Shown piece by piece: positions 6,940 to 15,650 of a DNA stretch of 36,006 nucleotides (positions are counted from its first letter, which is position 1; every line of letters begins with the position of its first letter). The notes beneath the pieces are model-generated. The model saw nothing but the letters and a program-made list of their open reading frames with translations, was not told the origin of the DNA and searched no databases. The position numbers were made by a program, and so were the translations under genes. The DNA comes from Dyadobacter alkalitolerans DSM 23607 (lineage in GTDB: Bacteria; Bacteroidota; Bacteroidia; Cytophagales; Spirosomataceae): positions 1 to 36,006 of the forward strand of contig NZ_AUAS01000023.1 in assembly GCF_000428845.1 (NCBI RefSeq), written 5' to 3'.

Positions 6940-8454
6940 ATGGCAAACGCGACAAACATAGGAAAAATTACGCAGGTAATTGGCCCGGTTGTAGACGTAT
7001 CATTTGAGGAAAGCGGAAGTATTCCGTCGATCCTTGATGCGTTAGAAGTCATCAAATCAAATGGTCAGCGAGTAGTTCTTGAGTGTCAACAGCACTTGGG
7101 TGAAGACCGGATCCGCACCATCGCGATGGATAGTACCGAAGGGATGCAACGCGGCATGACGGTGACACCACTGGGATCTCCGATCAGAATGCCGATCGGC
7201 GAAGGAATCAAAGGTCGTCTGTTCAACGTGATCGGTGAAGCAATCGACGGACTTACACCGCTTGACAATTCGAATGGTATCTCCATTCACCGCTCGGCTC
7301 CTAAATTTGAAGATCTTGCAACGTCTACCGAAATCCTTTTCACGGGGATTAAAGTGATTGATTTGCTTGCGCCTTATGTAAAAGGAGGTAAAATTGGTCT
7401 TTTCGGTGGTGCCGGTGTTGGCAAAACCGTTTTGATCCAGGAATTGATCAACAACATTGCGAAAGCTTATGCCGGTCTTTCGGTGTTCGCAGGTGTTGGA
7501 GAGCGTACCCGTGAGGGAAATGACCTGATGCGTGAAATGATCGAAGCTGGTATCATTAAATACGGCGACGAATTCAAGCACAGCATGGAAGAAGGCGGCT
7601 GGGACATTTCAAAAGTGGATTATAACACATTGAAAGACTCACAGGCAACTTTCGTTTTCGGACAAATGAACGAACCTCCTGGCGCACGTGCACGTGTGGC
7701 ACTTTCAGGATTGACAATGGCTGAGTATTTCCGTGATGGAGATGGCGAAGGTCAGGGTCGTGATATTCTTTTCTTTATTGATAACATTTTCCGCTTTACA
7801 CAAGCTGGTTCTGAGGTGTCTGCACTTTTGGGACGTATGCCTTCTGCGGTGGGTTATCAGCCAACATTGGCAACGGAAATGGGACAGATGCAGGAACGCA
7901 TCACCTCTACAAAACGCGGTTCAATCACTTCTGTACAAGCTGTTTACGTGCCTGCGGATGACTTGACTGACCCAGCTCCTGCGACAACATTTGCTCACTT
8001 GGACGCAACGACAGTACTAAGCCGTAAAGTTTCTGAAAAAGGAATTTACCCAGCGGTGGATCCACTCGATTCAGCTTCAAGGATCTTGAATGCAGAAACA
8101 TTGGGTGCAGCCCATTACGATTGCGCACAGCGCGTTAAGAACATTCTTCAGCGTTACAAAGAATTGCAGGATATCATTGCGATCCTTGGTATGGAAGAAC
8201 TTTCTGACGAAGATAAGCTTGTCGTTTCACGCGCCCGTCGTGTTGAGCGTTTCTTGTCGCAGCCGTTCTTTGTTGCAGAGCAGTTCACAGGTTTGAAAGG
8301 AACATTGGTTGACATTAACGACACGATCAAAGGTTTCAACCTGATCATGGACGGCAGCTATGACCACCTTCCTGAAATGGCTTTCAACCTGGTTGGAACC
8401 ATCGAAGATGCGCAGGCAAAAGGAGAAAAAATGCTTGCAGAAGCAACGCGATAA
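6940..8454 (+). CDS. atpD: F-type ATP synthase subunit beta
   Basis: The 504-residue catalytic subunit of F1-ATPase, which makes ATP from ADP and phosphate at the inner face of the cytoplasmic membrane. Walker A GGAGVGKT is at 156-163, the catalytic-Glu motif GERTREGNDL at 187-196, Walker B ILFFIDNIFRFTQAG near 276-290, the LLGRMPSAVGYQPTLA segment from 297, and a DELSEED-type loop (EELSDED) in the C-terminal domain. I chose the ATG at 6940 (MANATNIGKI) because the longer frame starts within the promoter. The epsilon gene follows after 28 bp. The other ATPase genes are absent here, consistent with the split atpDC locus common in Bacteroidota. Confidence 0.98.
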   Translation: MANATNIGKITQVIGPVVDVSFEESGSIPSILDALEVIKSNGQRVVLECQQHLGEDRIRTIAMDSTEGMQRGMTVTPLGSPIRMPIGEGIKGRLFNVIGEAIDGLTPLDNSNGISIHRSAPKFEDLATSTEILFTGIKVIDLLAPYVKGGKIGLFGGAGVGKTVLIQELINNIAKAYAGLSVFAGVGERTREGNDLMREMIEAGIIKYGDEFKHSMEEGGWDISKVDYNTLKDSQATFVFGQMNEPPGARARVALSGLTMAEYFRDGDGEGQGRDILFFIDNIFRFTQAGSEVSALLGRMPSAVGYQPTLATEMGQMQERITSTKRGSITSVQAVYVPADDLTDPAPATTFAHLDATTVLSRKVSEKGIYPAVDPLDSASRILNAETLGAAHYDCAQRVKNILQRYKELQDIIAILGMEELSDEDKLVVSRARRVERFLSQPFFVAEQFTGLKGTLVDINDTIKGFNLIMDGSYDHLPEMAFNLVGTIEDAQAKGEKMLAEATR

Positions 8455-8482
8455 GTTGTAGTGCATCATAAACATTGAATTC

Positions 8483-8725
8483 ATGCATTTAGAAATCATC
8501 ACCCCAGATAAAAAAGTGTTTGCCGGAGAGGCAAATGCCGTTACATTACCGGGTACTGAAGGACAGTTTCAGGTTTTAAACCGTCACGCACCATTGGTTA
8601 GCACGCTGGGCAAAGGTGATGTGGTTGTAGAAGCCGGTGGCGTAAAGCAATCCTATCTGATCGACGGCGGCGTCGTAGAAGTGCTTAACAATCAAGTGCT
8701 TGTCCTCGCCGAGGCTGTTCTGTAA
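8483..8725 (+). CDS. atpC: F-type ATP synthase subunit epsilon, short form
   Basis: An 80-residue protein matching only the N-terminal beta-sandwich domain of epsilon: MHLEIITPDKKVFAGEA, then LPGTEGQFQVLNRHAPL and the end VLVLAEAVL. The usual subunit is about 130-140 residues because of a C-terminal two-helix domain that can inhibit ATP hydrolysis. That domain is missing here. The stop at 8723-8725 is followed directly by a strong terminator, so this looks like the natural end and not a truncation. Short epsilons are common in Bacteroidota. The subunit would still couple the F1 rotor to the c-ring through gamma. Confidence 0.95.
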   Translation: MHLEIITPDKKVFAGEANAVTLPGTEGQFQVLNRHAPLVSTLGKGDVVVEAGGVKQSYLIDGGVVEVLNNQVLVLAEAVL

Positions 8726-8746
8726 GAATATATTGGAATGAAAAAA

Positions 8747-8778
8747 GCAGATGCTGCGTGAGCGGCATCTGCTTTTTT
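8747..8778 (+). terminator. Terminator of atpDC
   Basis: GCAGATGCTGC (8747-8757), GTGA loop, GCGGCATCTGC (8762-8772) and six T form an 11-bp stem with one G-U pair, a GNRA-type tetraloop and a U-tract, 21 bp after the atpC stop. Six A (8741-8746) precede the stem, so it may also work in the other direction. Confidence 0.9.
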
Positions 8779-8959
8779 GTGTTTATAGTGTTTAAATTAA
8801 AAGTCAACCACTAACAAATTGCGTTATTAGACAACGCTTCAAACTCGGCTGAACCATAAGCGGAGCAGATGCAGGTTTTCACAGTGAAATCAATAAGAAT
8901 ATAGGGAGTTACAAAAAGAAAAAGTTTTCCTATTTTCGAAAACATAACTTCACTCTCCT

Positions 8960-10294
8960 ATGCAGCAACCGGCAGCCAAAAATGAACTTTTCAAAATCCT
9001 TGGCGTCGGTTTTGGCGTTGCAGTCACCGTTGGCGGCACCATAGGGACGGGAATTCTCAGAAAGCCGGGTCCTATTGCCGAGCAACTGGGCGATTACTGG
9101 CTCATTATGGGACTGTGGGCCGCAGTGAGTTTATATGCTTTTCTGGGAACATTGTGCACGATCGAGCTGGGCACTTCTATGCCTAAAGCCGGCGCATGGT
9201 ACATTTATGCGCAGCGAGCTTTTGGCAACTACGCAGGCTTCGTTGTCGGGATAAATAGCTGGTTAGGAACGTGTTCGGCATTAGGCTTCGGCGTTTACAC
9301 CATGAGCGAATATCTCGCATTGCTCATTCCCGCATTCGTAGGCTTTGAACCTTATGTAGCGGCTGGTATGCTCCTGATCCTGACCGGCATACATTGGATC
9401 GGGCTGGCATTGGCGAGCAGTTTCCAAAATATTATGAGTGTGCTCAAAGGGCTCGGATTGTTCATTTTTGTGGCAGTATGCTTTATCTATGGCGACGAAG
9501 TTACGGCCGAGCAGGCGCAGCTGACGACAAGCAAGATCGTTGAAACAGGCAGCTGGATTGCGCCTGTCATTTTTTCCTTACAAGCGATTTTTTACACATA
9601 TGACGGCTGGCACACCGCTGCATACTTTTCAGAGGAAGACCGCGACCCGACGAAAAATTTGCCGCGTTCCATGATTGGCGGCGTCTTGCTGATCATTATC
9701 ATTTATCTGCTTTGTAACATGGCGATTTTGCATGTCCTGCCCATGAATGAATTGTCACAGTCCAAGCTAGCGGCGGCGGATTCCATCCGGTTAATTTTTG
9801 GTGAAGGTTCGGGAAAGATTGTTACTTTATTTTTGATGATATCCATTTTGGGGATTGTTAATGCACAGTTGCTGTTTAATCCGCGTGTGTTGTATTCCAT
9901 GAGCCGTGACGGGCTCTTTTTCCGGGGAGGAACGGCGGTAAACAAAGGCGGGACGCCGGCCGTTGCGATGCTGATCACGTCCGCAGTTGCCATCACGCTG
10001 ATCCTCATCGGCAAAGACGCCACCGAAAAGCTTTCCGACATTGCGACATTCTTTTTTGTGCTCGGCTACACTTCCGGATTTGCCTCATTGCTTGCGTTGC
10101 GTAAAAAGGAACCGGAGTTGCCAAGGCCATGGAAAGTGCCCGCCTACCCTATCCTGCCCATTATTATGCTGATTTTATCCATCGCATTCCTGGTTGGAGC
10201 GGTCATTCAGGATCTGGCCAGCACGCAGTATGCATTATTATTTCTTGTGATCAGCTATCCGGCTTACCTGCTGGTAAGCCGTCTGAACCGTTAA
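8960..10294 (+). CDS. APC-superfamily amino acid permease
   Basis: A 444-residue inner-membrane transporter with about 12 hydrophobic segments. The first helix carries the glycine-rich break GGTIGTGILRKPGP (about residues 25-38), where APC transporters bind the amino and carboxyl groups of the substrate. Further marks are the conserved PKAGAWYIYAQRAFG segment (about 74-88) and YDGWHTAAYFSEEDRDPTKNLPRS in the middle. It is closest to the LAT/APA-type amino acid/polyamine permeases; the substrate cannot be given. A TATTTTCG sequence about 30 bp upstream is one base off the -7 consensus, so its own promoter is likely. The next gene starts 29 bp after its stop and may be co-transcribed. Confidence 0.88.
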   Translation: MQQPAAKNELFKILGVGFGVAVTVGGTIGTGILRKPGPIAEQLGDYWLIMGLWAAVSLYAFLGTLCTIELGTSMPKAGAWYIYAQRAFGNYAGFVVGINSWLGTCSALGFGVYTMSEYLALLIPAFVGFEPYVAAGMLLILTGIHWIGLALASSFQNIMSVLKGLGLFIFVAVCFIYGDEVTAEQAQLTTSKIVETGSWIAPVIFSLQAIFYTYDGWHTAAYFSEEDRDPTKNLPRSMIGGVLLIIIIYLLCNMAILHVLPMNELSQSKLAAADSIRLIFGEGSGKIVTLFLMISILGIVNAQLLFNPRVLYSMSRDGLFFRGGTAVNKGGTPAVAMLITSAVAITLILIGKDATEKLSDIATFFFVLGYTSGFASLLALRKKEPELPRPWKVPAYPILPIIMLILSIAFLVGAVIQDLASTQYALLFLVISYPAYLLVSRLNR

Positions 10295-10323
10295 ATACAT
10301 TAGTTCATTTAAGTTTTGAAATT

Positions 10324-12756
10324 ATGCCATGGACAAATAACACCTTAAAGAAATGCCTGATTCCCGCTTTTTTGTTGCTATTGACTGGTTTTCAATGGCT
10401 TGATGATGATTTTACACAACGGATTGCAGCCAGGTTATCGAATTACAGGACAGTGTTTCCGCAGGAAAAGGCATATCTGCACCTGGACAAACCCTATTAT
10501 GTGACGGGCGACACGTTGTGGTTTAAGAGTTATTTGGTGGAAGGTTCGCTCCATCTTGCCGATAGCGCTAGTAACCTGCTGTATGTGGATCTGATAGAAC
10601 ACCGCACCGGCAAAAATGTAGCATTGCGGCGGGTGCAGCTTTCAGGTGGGATTGGGCACGGTGAAATTGTGCTCGCCGATTCCATCGGACAGGGCGCATA
10701 TACGATCCGCGCTTATACGAACTGGATGCGTAATTTTTCAGAAGATTATTTTTTCCAAAAAGACCTTTATCTGTTCGATCCCGAGAGCGTTTCGCAGCCT
10801 GCTGCGGCTGGTGGTTTGGATTTAAAATTTTTCCCGGAGGGCGGCCAGCTGGTGGCAGGAGTCAATACGCGGGTTGCTTTCAAGGCATTGGCTGGTAATG
10901 GTTTAGGTCAGGATGTAAATGGTTTTATTTTAAACAAAAGCAATGATACGGTCGCTTTTTATACTAGCAGTCATCTCGGAATGGGGCGTTTTGCATTTGA
11001 GCCGAAGTCGGGGGAAGTTTATAGTGCATTTGTAAAAGCGAAGGATGGCCAGGTTTCGCGTTTTGATTTTCCGAAAGTGTTGGAAAGCGGTTACACAATG
11101 GTGGTCGACAATCTTTCCAGTCCTTTGAAAATGCGTGTAATTGTGTACGGTGTGTTACCAGGAAAATCAGAATCTCTAATCCACATCGTAGGACACGCGC
11201 GCGGCATTGTTGCCTTTGTGGCCAAAGGAAAAGTTACATCTAAGGGCCTGATGCTGAACCTTCCTACAACGGGCCTGCCGGATGGCATCACACATTTGAC
11301 ATTGTTTGATGAACAAAATAAGCCGGTAAGCGAAAGGCTTGTTTTCATTAATCACAACAGGAATCTAAAAGTCAATATTTCGCCTGGCAAAACGGCCTAT
11401 AAGCCTCGGGAAAAAGCTGAAATTGAGATTTCCGTGACAGATTCGGCTGGTAAGCCTGTTGAAACAAACCTTTCCGTAGCCGTTACTGACGCAGGACAGA
11501 TTTTGCAACAGCCCTATGATGAAACCATTGCTTCGTATCTCCTGCTTTCGTCCGATCTGAGAGGTTTTATTGAACAGCCGTCCTACTATTTTGATCCGAA
11601 CAAAACGGAAAAAAAGATCCATATGGATATGCTGATGATGACCCAGGGTTGGAGCCGTTTTCTGTGGGAAGATGTTTTGACCGACTCGCTTGCTGCGCCG
11701 CAACGTTTTGTTGAACAAGGCATTACACTAGAAGGGGAAGTGAAGCGAAACAATAAAAAGCTGAGCGAAAAAGTAATGTTGTCGATGTATCTCAGTAATG
11801 ATAGCCTGAACACATTCCTGACCGCCGAAACAGATCCAAACGGTCGCTTTGGAGTTTATAACCTTGTTTTTACGGATTCATTGAAAATCCGTTTGCAGGG
11901 AATGAACAAGAAAGGAAATGCCAGCCTCTCCTTTCGCCTCGACCCTTTTGCTGCGCCTAAGGCAACATTGGTAAAGGCGCCTTTTTATCCTGTTACCGTG
12001 GATGCAAAACAGCTTTTGGAATACCTGAAAAGAGCTGAGCAAGACCAGGAAATAGCCCGAAAAATCAGGGAAAGCCGGGAACGCTTATTGCAGGAAGTAA
12101 CCATTAAGGGCAAAAAAGAAGTGCAGCGGGATTCCAGGAAAATTTACGGCTCCGCAGACGCTTCTATAAAAGTGACTAACCAAATGGCATCCGCAGGGCG
12201 AAGTATTTTGGACATTCTTGCGGGCCGCGTGGCTGGGGTTCAGGTGGTTGGCTCGGGAATAAATGCTTCGGTGTACATTCGGGGCAATCGTGGAGAGCCA
12301 TTGTTTGTATTGGACGGCATGCCGGTGGACAAGGACATGATATCGAGTCTGAACACATTTGACGTGGAATCGATCGATGTTTTGAAAGGACCCGGTGCCG
12401 CTATTTTCGGAAGCCGCGGCGGCAACGGGGTGATTTCGATTTTGACCAAAAGAGGCAACGAGAATTACGATTACTCGCAGGACATTGTTCCCGGTGTACT
12501 GGTTTCGAAGATAGCCGGTTTTAATGTTCCCAAAGAATTCTATGCACCCAAATACGAGGTTAGCAAACAGCAGGCCACAACGCCGGACTATCGCTCTACC
12601 CTATTCTGGGCTCCTATGTTGAGAACGAATAAGGACGGCAAAGTTAAATTTGAATATTTTAATACAGATGCGGTGACAAATATTGATATCCGTGCGGATG
12701 CATTAAGCTTGTCTGGCACGCCAGGATCGGGAAAAGCAACCTATGCGGTTGATTAG
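10324..12756 (+). CDS. Macroglobulin-like protein with barrel-less TonB plug domain
   Basis: This 810-residue envelope protein starts at the ATG at 10324 (MPWTNNTLKK then a hydrophobic signal segment). A longer frame would overlap the permease and lose the signal. Residues about 48-130 look like a macroglobulin MG2 domain (YLHLDKPYYVTGDTLWFK). More beta domains follow. Residues about 610-705 form a TonB-receptor plug domain (LAGRVAGVQV, VYIRGNRGEPLFVLDGMP, VESIDVLKGPGAAIFG, NGVISILTKRG). No 22-strand barrel follows. The tail (LFWAPMLRTNKDGKVKFEYF) resembles the ending of alpha-2-macroglobulin-like modules. Bacteroidota have many such proteins; their role is unsettled, perhaps with outer-membrane import or export complexes. 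Confidence 0.85.
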   Translation: MPWTNNTLKKCLIPAFLLLLTGFQWLDDDFTQRIAARLSNYRTVFPQEKAYLHLDKPYYVTGDTLWFKSYLVEGSLHLADSASNLLYVDLIEHRTGKNVALRRVQLSGGIGHGEIVLADSIGQGAYTIRAYTNWMRNFSEDYFFQKDLYLFDPESVSQPAAAGGLDLKFFPEGGQLVAGVNTRVAFKALAGNGLGQDVNGFILNKSNDTVAFYTSSHLGMGRFAFEPKSGEVYSAFVKAKDGQVSRFDFPKVLESGYTMVVDNLSSPLKMRVIVYGVLPGKSESLIHIVGHARGIVAFVAKGKVTSKGLMLNLPTTGLPDGITHLTLFDEQNKPVSERLVFINHNRNLKVNISPGKTAYKPREKAEIEISVTDSAGKPVETNLSVAVTDAGQILQQPYDETIASYLLLSSDLRGFIEQPSYYFDPNKTEKKIHMDMLMMTQGWSRFLWEDVLTDSLAAPQRFVEQGITLEGEVKRNNKKLSEKVMLSMYLSNDSLNTFLTAETDPNGRFGVYNLVFTDSLKIRLQGMNKKGNASLSFRLDPFAAPKATLVKAPFYPVTVDAKQLLEYLKRAEQDQEIARKIRESRERLLQEVTIKGKKEVQRDSRKIYGSADASIKVTNQMASAGRSILDILAGRVAGVQVVGSGINASVYIRGNRGEPLFVLDGMPVDKDMISSLNTFDVESIDVLKGPGAAIFGSRGGNGVISILTKRGNENYDYSQDIVPGVLVSKIAGFNVPKEFYAPKYEVSKQQATTPDYRSTLFWAPMLRTNKDGKVKFEYFNTDAVTNIDIRADALSLSGTPGSGKATYAVD

Positions 12757-12777
12757 CAATGACTTTACATTCCCTGG

Positions 12778-12796
12778 AAAGTTTTCGAAACTTTTT
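12778..12796 (+). terminator. Weak terminator-like hairpin
   Basis: AAAGTTT (12778-12784), TCG loop and AAACTTT (12788-12794) followed by TT, 22 bp after the stop at 12756. The stem is AT-rich and the U-run short, so termination would be weak. Confidence 0.35.
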
Positions 12797-12890
12797 AAGT
12801 CTGCTGATTTTCAGATAAGATTACCTTGTTTTGAACGTTACTAATCTTATTTGGGCTGTTGAGCCAACGAATCATACAGACAAAAATTGG

Positions 12891-12898
12891 TAACTTTG
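12891..12898 (+). promoter_or_regulatory. Possible -7 element (TAACTTTG) of the TPR-DUF4292-EnvC cluster
   Basis: TAACTTTG fully matches TAnnTTTG and lies about 60 bp upstream of the ATG at 12957, after a gap of 200 bp from the previous gene. A TTG at the right distance is not evident, so only the -7 half is supported. Confidence 0.45.
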
Positions 12899-12956
12899 AT
12901 TTTTACGTGTAAATGGCTTGTCACCTCTTCGGATCTGACTTTGTTTAGATAATAAT

Positions 12957-14708
12957 ATGAGGACTGCATATATAAAATGGACCCTGCTTATCTGCCTCAT
13001 TGCGAGCGTATTTGTCGCACCGGATGCGCAAGCGCAGCGGCGTGGTAAGGCACGTGAGAAAGAAGCTGAAAAACCCGAAGTAACGAGTGCCCGATTGGAG
13101 CAGGAATCGCTTGCTGCGGAAGGAATGAAGTTTATCATGAAGGATGAGCCGGATCGCGCACTTCCTATTTTTCAAAAACTCGTAGAAAGCAGTAAAAACG
13201 ATCCCGCAAGTCATTATTTGCTGGCTACGGCGCTCGTAAAGCTGGAAAAGTTTGACGATGCCATTGTTTCTGCTAAAAAAGCCTACGACCTCGACAAGGA
13301 GAACATTTACTATTCTCAGCAGCTTGCAGAGCTTTACGCAAAACGCCGGAAATATTCGGAAGCTGCGGTGATTTACGAGAAGTTACTGGAAAAGAGCCCC
13401 GGTAATGTGCAATATGGTGTTGAGCTTGCGGCGGTTTATGTATTTAATGATCAGTTCGATAAGGCAATCGAAACCTATAATGTGCTGGAAAAATCGCTGG
13501 GTGTGACCGAAGAGATCACGCACCAGAAAGAACAGCTTTATCTAAGACAGAATAATCTTGAAAAAGCGCTCGCGGAAGCCAAAAAACTCATAGCCGCCGA
13601 GCCGGGTGAAGTAAGTTATCTGGTGGAATTAGCTGAAATGCTGATCGCTAACGAGCGGATCGTTGAAGCGGTGGCTCCTCTTGAAGAAGCATTGAAAGTG
13701 AACCCGGATGAGGCGCAGGCGCATGTGCTGCTGGCAGACATTTACCGTAGAAATGGCGATGTTCAAAAGTGTAACGAGGAGTTAAAACTCGTTTTTGCAA
13801 ACCCTAACCTCGACGCAGACCCCAAAATTCGCGTTCTGACAGGTTATTTGACCATGCTCAAAACCGATGCCGAAATTGTGGAAGCCATTTCACTTGCCAA
13901 ACAGTTATCTGAAACACACCCTAATGAATCCCGCACCAATGTGATCTATGCAGATCTGCTGATGCGCCAGAATAAAAAGGCAGAAGCACGTGATCTGTAT
14001 GCCAAAGCTGCTCGAATCGATGGCTCCGTTTTTCAGGTTTGGGGCGCAGTTTTACAGCTGGATGGTGATCTGAATCAGGTAGATAGCATGCTGGTACATT
14101 CGGAAAAGGCACTTGAACTTTTTCCTAATCAAGGGATCTTCTGGTATTCCAACGGCACTGCGCAATTGGCAAAGAAAAGTTACAAGGAAGCGCTTTCTGC
14201 ATTTGAAGAAAGCCTGAAACTGATCGGTGATAAGCCCGAAATGATCCCGGTTATCCACGCTCAGATGGGTGATGCTTACAATGGTTTGGGCGATCACGAG
14301 AAGTCGGATGCGGCTTATGAGCTTTCCTTAAAGGCCAATCCGAACAATGATTACGTTTTAAATAATTACAGTTATTACCTATCGCTGCGCGGTGAAAAGC
14401 TTGATCTGGCACTTAAAATGTCTGAAAAGCTGGTGCAGGAACATAAGAATAATCCAACTTACCTGGATACGCATGCATGGGTGCTATATGTCCGTAAGGA
14501 TTACAAAAAAGCGAAGGAGTTTCTGGAAAGAGCAATGGTCGATACAAGCGGCGTAAGTGGCACGATTGTTGAACATTATGGAGACGTACTTTTCAAACTC
14601 GGCGAACGCGACAATGCTGTTGCGCAATGGAAAAAAGCCAGAAGTATGGGAGAGACGACCGAACTTCTTGACAAAAAAATAGCAACAGGTGCATTACATG
14701 AGCAATAA
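12957..14708 (+). CDS. Exported TPR-repeat protein
   Basis: A 583-residue protein with a signal peptide (MRTAYIKWTLLICLIASV, cleavage near AQAQ at residue 24-27), a short charged linker, and TPR repeats from about residue 50 to the end (ALPIFQKLVESSKNDPASHYLLATAL, given as family pattern; EAAVIYEKLLEKSPGNVQYG; NYSYYLSLRGEKLDLALKM). It should act in the periplasm as a protein-binding scaffold. It overlaps the next gene by 11 bp (ATG at 14698, stop at 14706-14708), which suggests translational coupling to the DUF4292 lipoprotein. TPR, DUF4292 and a LytM-type protein occur together in many Bacteroidota, to my knowledge, so a shared envelope job is likely. Confidence 0.88.
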   Translation: MRTAYIKWTLLICLIASVFVAPDAQAQRRGKAREKEAEKPEVTSARLEQESLAAEGMKFIMKDEPDRALPIFQKLVESSKNDPASHYLLATALVKLEKFDDAIVSAKKAYDLDKENIYYSQQLAELYAKRRKYSEAAVIYEKLLEKSPGNVQYGVELAAVYVFNDQFDKAIETYNVLEKSLGVTEEITHQKEQLYLRQNNLEKALAEAKKLIAAEPGEVSYLVELAEMLIANERIVEAVAPLEEALKVNPDEAQAHVLLADIYRRNGDVQKCNEELKLVFANPNLDADPKIRVLTGYLTMLKTDAEIVEAISLAKQLSETHPNESRTNVIYADLLMRQNKKAEARDLYAKAARIDGSVFQVWGAVLQLDGDLNQVDSMLVHSEKALELFPNQGIFWYSNGTAQLAKKSYKEALSAFEESLKLIGDKPEMIPVIHAQMGDAYNGLGDHEKSDAAYELSLKANPNNDYVLNNYSYYLSLRGEKLDLALKMSEKLVQEHKNNPTYLDTHAWVLYVRKDYKKAKEFLERAMVDTSGVSGTIVEHYGDVLFKLGERDNAVAQWKKARSMGETTELLDKKIATGALHEQ

Positions 14709-15552
14709 AATTACGGTGTGGGCAGTGACAATCGGGATAATCTGTTTGTCGGCCTGCCACAAGCAGCGTCTCTCCAAAAACAACAAGCCTGCACCAAGCG
14801 ATTCCCTGGTTATAGCGGCCCCAAACTCAGCAGATTCATTGGCAGCTGTGCCAGCGGCAGATTCCGCTTCTGGAAGCGAGTCGGGATCGGTAAAGGTCAA
14901 TTCCATTTCATTCGATTACCTGGTAGCCAAGTCAAAAGTTGATTTTAAGAGCAAATCATCTGATTTTAATAATACAAACATTAACATCCGGATGAAGAAA
15001 GACAGCATTATCTGGCTTTCCGTAACAGGTGTGGGGTTCGAAGTAGCCCGGGGGCTTATAACCCGTGATTCCATCGTTTTTATGGATAAAATTCATAAGG
15101 ATTACTTCGTCTTCAATTACGAGCAGCTTAGCAAGCAATATAATTTTGACCTCAATTTTGCGCTTTTGCAGTCCGTAATCATTGGTAACCTACCCTTTCC
15201 GCAGCAGCCGGATGCGCGTTTTGTGAAGGAAAATGAGTTTTATGTACTCAAACAAATTGTTGAGCGGCTGGAAGTTGATAATTACATTGGAGAAAACAAT
15301 TTGAAACTCTCCAGATTAAAAGCAACAGAAGTCCCGACACAAAATACATTTACGCTTGATTATTCAGATTTTAAAGAGGTAAAAAGCTTCCTTTTTCCTT
15401 TCACAAGCCACATTGACCTGAATGTGAAGTCGCAAAAAGACCAGCAAGTCCGTCAGACCACCATGCACATTAAGCATAGTAAGGTTGATCTGGTGACTGA
15501 AAATCCAGGATTTCCATTCAGCGTTCCGGCTTCTTATAAGCGAAAAAGGTAA
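14698..15552 (+). CDS. DUF4292 lipoprotein
   Basis: A 284-residue lipoprotein. The lipobox LSAC puts the lipidated cysteine at residue 20, followed by a Ser/Ala/Asp-rich linker to about residue 65. A beta-rich domain then runs to the end (KVDFKSKSSDFNNTNINIRM, WLSVTGVGFEVARGLITRD, DKIHKDYFVFNYEQL), as in the DUF4292 family. From memory this family is grouped with LolA/LolB-like folds, which carry lipoprotein acyl chains, so a role in lipoprotein or lipid handling is plausible but inferred. I chose the ATG at 14698 over an upstream GTG (14689) because it gives a compact lipoprotein signal and the ATGAGCAATAA overlap with the TPR gene. Confidence 0.85.
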   Translation: MSNKITVWAVTIGIICLSACHKQRLSKNNKPAPSDSLVIAAPNSADSLAAVPAADSASGSESGSVKVNSISFDYLVAKSKVDFKSKSSDFNNTNINIRMKKDSIIWLSVTGVGFEVARGLITRDSIVFMDKIHKDYFVFNYEQLSKQYNFDLNFALLQSVIIGNLPFPQQPDARFVKENEFYVLKQIVERLEVDNYIGENNLKLSRLKATEVPTQNTFTLDYSDFKEVKSFLFPFTSHIDLNVKSQKDQQVRQTTMHIKHSKVDLVTENPGFPFSVPASYKRKR

Positions 15553-15602
15553 AAATCAGCAGGTCATGCGGCGATCATAGGGTCAAAAACCCCAAGTCTG
15601 CT

Positions 15603-15610
15603 TAACTTTG
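15603..15610 (+). promoter_or_regulatory. Possible -7 element (TAACTTTG) of the EnvC-like gene
   Basis: TAACTTTG lies 40 bp upstream of the ATG at 15651 in the 98-bp gap after the DUF4292 gene. No TTG is found about 20 bp before it. It could give the EnvC-like gene some independent expression. Confidence 0.35.
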
Positions 15611-15650
15611 CCTGCCTTTTCCAGGAGTTTTGGCCGCAAGAATTAACTGT

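Noticed and set aside
7057..7581. Long antisense open frame over atpD (174 codons)
   Set aside because: It mirrors the conserved atpD coding frame, has no promoter and no recognisable protein.
10129..10323. Longer N-terminus of the macroglobulin/plug gene
   Set aside because: It would overlap the permease gene by over 160 bp and remove the signal peptide.
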